Below, piece by piece: positions 59,277 through 64,000 of a DNA stretch of 64,000 nucleotides (within the stretch, counting starts at the first letter, position 1; every line of letters begins with the position of its first letter). The position numbers and the translations under genes are program-made. This stretch comes from Rhinopomastus cyanomelas (taxonomy: Eukaryota; Chordata; Aves; Bucerotiformes; Rhinopomastidae): contig VXBP01000285.1 in NCBI GenBank assembly GCA_013400115.1, positions 755,204 to 819,203 on the forward strand. Direction: 5' to 3'. The notes beneath the pieces are model-generated. The model saw only the letters and a program-made list of their open reading frames with translations. It searched no databases and was not told the origin of the DNA.

Positions 59277-59284
59277 GCTAACAG
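59277..59284. repeat. Target-site duplication, right copy (GCTAACAG)
   Basis: Perfect partner of 59089-59096. Confidence 0.85.
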
Positions 59285-62179
59285 GGTAAGCTGCTAAAGT
59301 GTCAGCCAGGCAGCCGTGGATTCTCAGCAACAGCCCTCCAGCTTGCTTTTGGGCAAGCTGCTTTTCTAATTCCAGCGTTTGTGTGAAAGCATCAGCTCAA
59401 CAGGGAATAATGAGGGTTACCTTTAGCCTGTGAAATGAGTGGTTGCTGTTTCCCTTTGCAGTACTATAATGGAGAGCTGCTATTTCCCTGCCATGCACTG
59501 TATTAATTTTTTTCTTAAACTACAAAATAAATGAACTTTATCATAAATAAAATTATAACTGAAAATGCCAGAGTGGTTATGTTTGATTGGACTGATGTGA
59601 TCTAGTTTATCTGCCACATCTTTACTTGTCCCATCTCCTTTCATAACGCCACCTACTAAAGACTAAATATAAGCTGTCCACCAAACTGAAGGAGTCACTG
59701 ACAGGAGGCGACACCCTCCAGGCTGCTCAGATTTGGATGCTCCAGCATTACACTGGTGACTGGTACACAGGTGTTTGCACACAGATTTGGACCACACTTG
59801 CTTAGGAAGTCACTGCTCAAAAGCATCTGTTGTGTTGACCTCTTCACTGCATGCAGTACCAAACTGGGAAGAGAGCGTACCTTCAGGAAGTTTACAGTCA
59901 GGCTGCTGGTGTAGCGCAAAATGAGAGCAGATCCTCTTTAGAGCAGAAGGTGTCTCCTGACATTTGTGTAGCACCTAAGACACACTTCCTTATCCCTGGA
60001 GAATGAAGAGAAAGAGTATGCTAGAGGCTGAATCATCTAGACGTTGTTATAGCTGGGGGGGCATAAGGGCAGGAGGTAAACTGCTGTATTTCAGTGAGGA
60101 ATACGAGAGAGGAAGGAAGCAAACACACAGGCTGCAGTACAGCCAGACATGAAGGACCAACTACCTGCTGAGTCTGTCTCCCTCTTAATAGTCAGGCTGA
60201 TGTGCAGAGCAGCTGGAAATATTTGGATTCTGCGTGTGTGCCTGACAAGGGTTATCAGGAAACTTCAGATATGCACAGGTGAGAAAAGGGGGTAGTTACA
60301 TTAGACATGAGGATGGGAAGCTAAGTCGCCTTGATCTTATTTACAAGGTGGTGAACTTGAGTCCCACCTTGGCACTAAATTCATGTAAGAGGAGTTGCAA
60401 GCAGTTGAGTTGGACTGAGCAAAGCGTTAGGTTTGGTGGGAGCTCTGGGCAGTTTCCAAATGATGTCTGTGAATCAGAGCTTGGCAGGAGTTAGAGGGGT
60501 CATGTAGGAGAGGTCAGGATCACAGCTAAGAACTTAAAAGAGAGTCCAAGGTGTCCCTAGGAAAAGGTTAACTATGCTCAGTTACTTGGATCTATTTCCA
60601 TATGTCCTAAAAGGAGCAATAATAAGTACTTACAATTAGAGTGCTATGAATGGATTCTGATGACATTATTGGCATTTACTAAATGTGTCCTTGAAGACCT
60701 CAGAGCAAAAGGGAGCATGAAGGCAAGCCAGCAGAAAACTAGCACCCAGCATCAATAGAGCAGCCCTGTATGGGTCTGATTGCTATTTGAGGAGCTGGGT
60801 AGTAGCTGGGTTTTCACACAGCCCAGATGCCCTCACTTTTCTCTATTCAGGTTTAGATTTGTGTCAAATGATGGGCAAAAGTGGACCAGCTGAGCATTTT
60901 ATGTTGATTGAGTGAACCAGGACTCTGGCAGGATTGTCCTGCTGGAGTGGATTAAATCAGCCAAAAGTGATGCAGATACCAGGGGACAATAGCCAGTTAT
61001 TTATTGTTTGTTAGATTTTTTTTTGGTCCACGTGTGCATATCTGAAGGGTGCAGTGAGTGACTCTGAAATGCCATCTGACTCCATCACAACGTTAAATGC
61101 AGGTAAAGGAATGTGTGCCAGTGAGGCTGACACTGAACGCAAGCAAGCAGCTGCTGGCTCATGCATCACCGCAAGTGGAGCAGATGCTTTTGAGGCAGAG
61201 ATGTGAAACAAAATGCTAGAGGTTACTCTTGCCTGTCTCCAAAAAGGAGCATGCAATTAAAATACAGCATGAATGGAGGATAATTTCTGTCACTGGTGAC
61301 AGCGTGCATTGAAAGCGCATGAACAAAGCAGAAGGCATAGATTACTGTCTTCAGAGACGTGTCCATTTGTGTTGGCAGTACACAGGAGGAAAGAGGTAGT
61401 AAGGCATTATCCACAGCCAAGTTTTTGGATCTGATACACAAACATGAGTGACATTTGAGGATCTGATACACACACGTTGATTTTTTTCCAGCTAGCCCTG
61501 AGAATACCGTTGGAGGCTTTTCAGTCTCTGGAGGGTTGGTTGAAGAGCTCATGGCATCACCGACCTAGTTCATCTCTAGATCTTAGACGACTGGGAAACT
61601 GCAAATACTGAGAACGCTGGGCCAATATGTGGAAAAGGGCAAGTCTGATAGCAGTGATAATGTGTTTATAAAGGAAGCTGTTTTAATTAAAGCTGAAAAG
61701 TGCAATACCAACAAGTTTTTGACACTCTGGGTGTAACACATTTTGAGCTTTGCTTAAACAAGCTTGTATTAAAGAAAATACAAGCTAAATGGGGATAAAA
61801 TATTCTTCATTTGCTATGGATATAGATTGTGAAGAGAATTTAATGAGGAAATTTTGATGTATCTTGTGCTGTTTGTGAAATGTTTGGTGACAGGAGGAAA
61901 AACAAACCAACGGATTTCCTGAATGGGAAACTCAAGTTTATTCCCAGACTGGTCAATATGAAATTGCCCACATATGGAATCTCAAGGTGTCAGTGCCATT
62001 AATTAGTAGCCAGTGAACATGGCTTGATAGGAGCAGATATTACCAAATCACCTTTTTTCCATCAATAGTACTTCCCACTTGGCTGCTAATGCCATAGATG
62101 TGGTGGCATTTTGTAAGCATCACCCTGTGCACATTAACTGTAAGCTTTTGGTTCTTCATCCATTAACCTATAGATCTCA
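59285..62179. other. Non-coding spacer
   Basis: No gene. A short direct repeat 'GGATCTGATACACA' occurs twice at about 61428-61475. Confidence 0.45.
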
Positions 62180-62420
62180 AAAGACGAGAACTTGTTATTG
62201 AACAAGTTTCTAATGGGAATCCGTGTCTTCATGGCTGATCTAGAGATAAATAAAACATCATTTGCTAATAACTGTGGCAGATGGCACCAAGATTGTCTGT
62301 CATCACTGTTTTCCGCTTCATCAAGCATGCAACGTGATCTGGCTTGCCTGATGAAGTGGCCCCAAGCAGACACGGTGTACTGTAACAAAAAAATGTGTCT
62401 AAGATCATAGGTGCCATAGC
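62180..62420 (+). mobile_element. Probable ancient CR1-like fragment
   Basis: 'GGCAGATGGCACCAAGATTG', 'CAACGTGATCTGGCTTGCCTG' and 'ATGAAGTGGCCCCAAGCAGA' follow the order of the post-catalytic RT region of old CR1/L3 elements (F-A-D-D-T-K, then a Q-x-D-L-x-x-L-x-x-W block). Highly eroded. The 135-codon minus-strand frame over it (62134-62541) is a shadow. Confidence 0.4.
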
Positions 62421-64000
62421 ACCTCCTCCGAAAAGGTGTTTGAATGGACAAACAGCAAAGTCTGGTTTCCCATTGAGATGTGGTGGCAGGAAGGAAGGAA
62501 TCAGAGGGAATCAGTGAAAAACTGAGAGTCATGAAATTCACCTCCTGGGGCAGCCCAGGCCATCTCTGCCACCTGCAGCCTGAAAATGATTAAACAGCAA
62601 AGAAAAGAGAAAATATTTTGGAAAACTTGAGCACAAACCTTTCATGGGCAATGGATTGCCAGGAGATTTCACAACAGTGTGCAAATACCTCCACGGACAG
62701 AAAGCCTGAGACAAGTCTCTCTGTTGCAGCTGGAGAAGAGAGAACAAGAACCCTGTCTGGAAGCAAAAACTGGGCAAAAGAACAACCGGGCGTGATATTA
62801 AGGGTGAGGCTGATTATTCACTGAAACAAATACTGACAGGTTGGAAAACCTTTTGATATTTTCAAGCCAAATTACTTTGTGACAGGTCTGCTTGAGTGAA
62901 GTACAAATCATTAGGCTGATTATAGGCAAGGCAGTGCAAATGCTGTGTCCCCTGATGTCTGGCCATTACTGGTATTATGAAGAATTAAAGTCATACTCCT
63001 CTACAAATCACTGTGCAACATGGATGTGTCTCATTAATACCACTGCAAATGGGGCCTAAGTGGTGCATTTGTTATGTTGTTCTAGAGCTGAAGCCTCTCC
63101 CCAGCATGACCAGTAATGAATGGTACATAGCACGAACACCCGGATCGACAAGTCACAGGTTACCTGTTTTGCATCGATTTAGGTCAGCCATTCATCTCCC
63201 TGCTCCCATCACACTGTTTTAATTCATATATTTCCAGAACAGCCTGACATTTTCCTGGGTGCCAGGTGAGGCTGAGCACCTGAATGATGAGCAGAAAGCA
63301 CCTATATCACTCAGGATGCAGCTCTGCATTATGGGTGCCACTCACATGGTCTCATCTCACCTCCTTGACATGTCTCTGGGTTACACCCTTACACTGAGCA
63401 TGTCACGCTGGGCAGACACCACTCTAGAAGTGGTGCTGCCCTTAATGCAGACTTGTGCTAGACCAACAGTAGGAGGAAAAAAGATACAGAGTGAGGACTC
63501 AGGGTTTGAAGCACTTTTCCCTCTTTCTGACACCCGTTAGTTCCTTCGTGGTCTTGTCATTGTTTGGGAAAATGTCTGCTATAAATACACGTAGATCAGA
63601 TGCTCTGTGATCAATGTCTGGTATAACAGGTGAGAAAAAAATTCTTGTTCGTGTTAAGAAGAGAAGTGGTGCAAGTTCTTGCAGGTTAGTGATTCATTCG
63701 ATATCTCGGGTGTGAGTAGCAGCCCATTATTGGCATGAGCAGTGGAGCTTGACAGGGAGCGACCTCCCGAGCGGCAGAGCTTGCAGTCACTAAACTGAGG
63801 ACAGGTTTATGTCGAAATGGGCTAACTGTCTTGCCTGTGTTCCCTAACTGCCTAGGCAGCCCTGTTCAGCTTCTTCATGACACCACCAGCCTTCCACAGA
63901 TTAAAATCCTCTAGATAACTGCAGAAATGTTGTACTAATGGCTCTGCACACTATGGCCTGGTAGCTTCACACCATCACATGCCACAGGTGGCATTTGCCA
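62421..64000. other. Non-coding flank
   Basis: No gene or repeat recognised to the end of the window. Confidence 0.45.

Noticed and set aside
1..64000. CRISPR array, operons, bacterial features
   Set aside because: No regularly spaced repeats with unique spacers; the sequence is vertebrate nuclear DNA.

Overview
The window is avian nuclear DNA. About a dozen CR1 LINE fragments, nearly all keeping the CR1 3' tail ('AGGTCCCTTCCAACC...TTCTGTGAT'), are scattered on both strands. There is also a bird ERVL-type LTR, and a five-exon vertebrate gene that I recognise. I cannot name the species. The SINE content and the CR1 tails ending 'GGACTAGATGATCTTT' suit a neoavian bird, but that is inference.

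Layout. 1-8.3 kb is non-coding with three CR1 pieces. At 8.4-8.8 kb lies a CpG island with housekeeping-type promoter motifs (Sp1, CRE, CCAAT, YY1). It is followed by a 6-codon uORF, a 48-codon small ORF with a strong start context, and an AATAAA; the product is unknown. 10.4-15.7 kb holds the one confident protein gene, GMNC (GEMC1), complete on the + strand. Its five coding exons give 331 aa, and the first coding exon is the ATG alone. Downstream, 15.7-64 kb is a gene desert with no gene I can identify. It carries CR1 copies, a degraded ERVL LTR (about 21.0-21.6 kb), weathered older CR1-like reverse-transcriptase fragments (56.1 and 62.2 kb), short local duplications and microsatellites.

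The most unusual content is a pair of short retroposons sharing one 3' tail. A minus-strand copy at 24.6-24.8 kb has a head matching the 3' 71 nt of 5S rRNA. A plus-strand copy at 32.5-32.7 kb has a complete tRNA-like cloverleaf, followed by the last nucleotides of 5S rRNA and then the same CR1-like tail. The second copy is inserted inside a CR1. This looks like a CR1-mobilised SINE family with a 5S-derived member and a tRNA/5S chimera. A second distinctive element is a 180-bp non-autonomous hAT transposon at 59.1 kb with near-perfect terminal inverted repeats and an intact 8-bp target-site duplication.

GMNC is a nuclear coiled-coil protein that starts the multiciliated-cell programme. It is the only gene here whose biology can be stated. 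Its flanks fit the vertebrate setting of GMNC between large gene-poor intervals (IL1RAP on one side, OSTN on the other in human), but neither neighbour is visible here.
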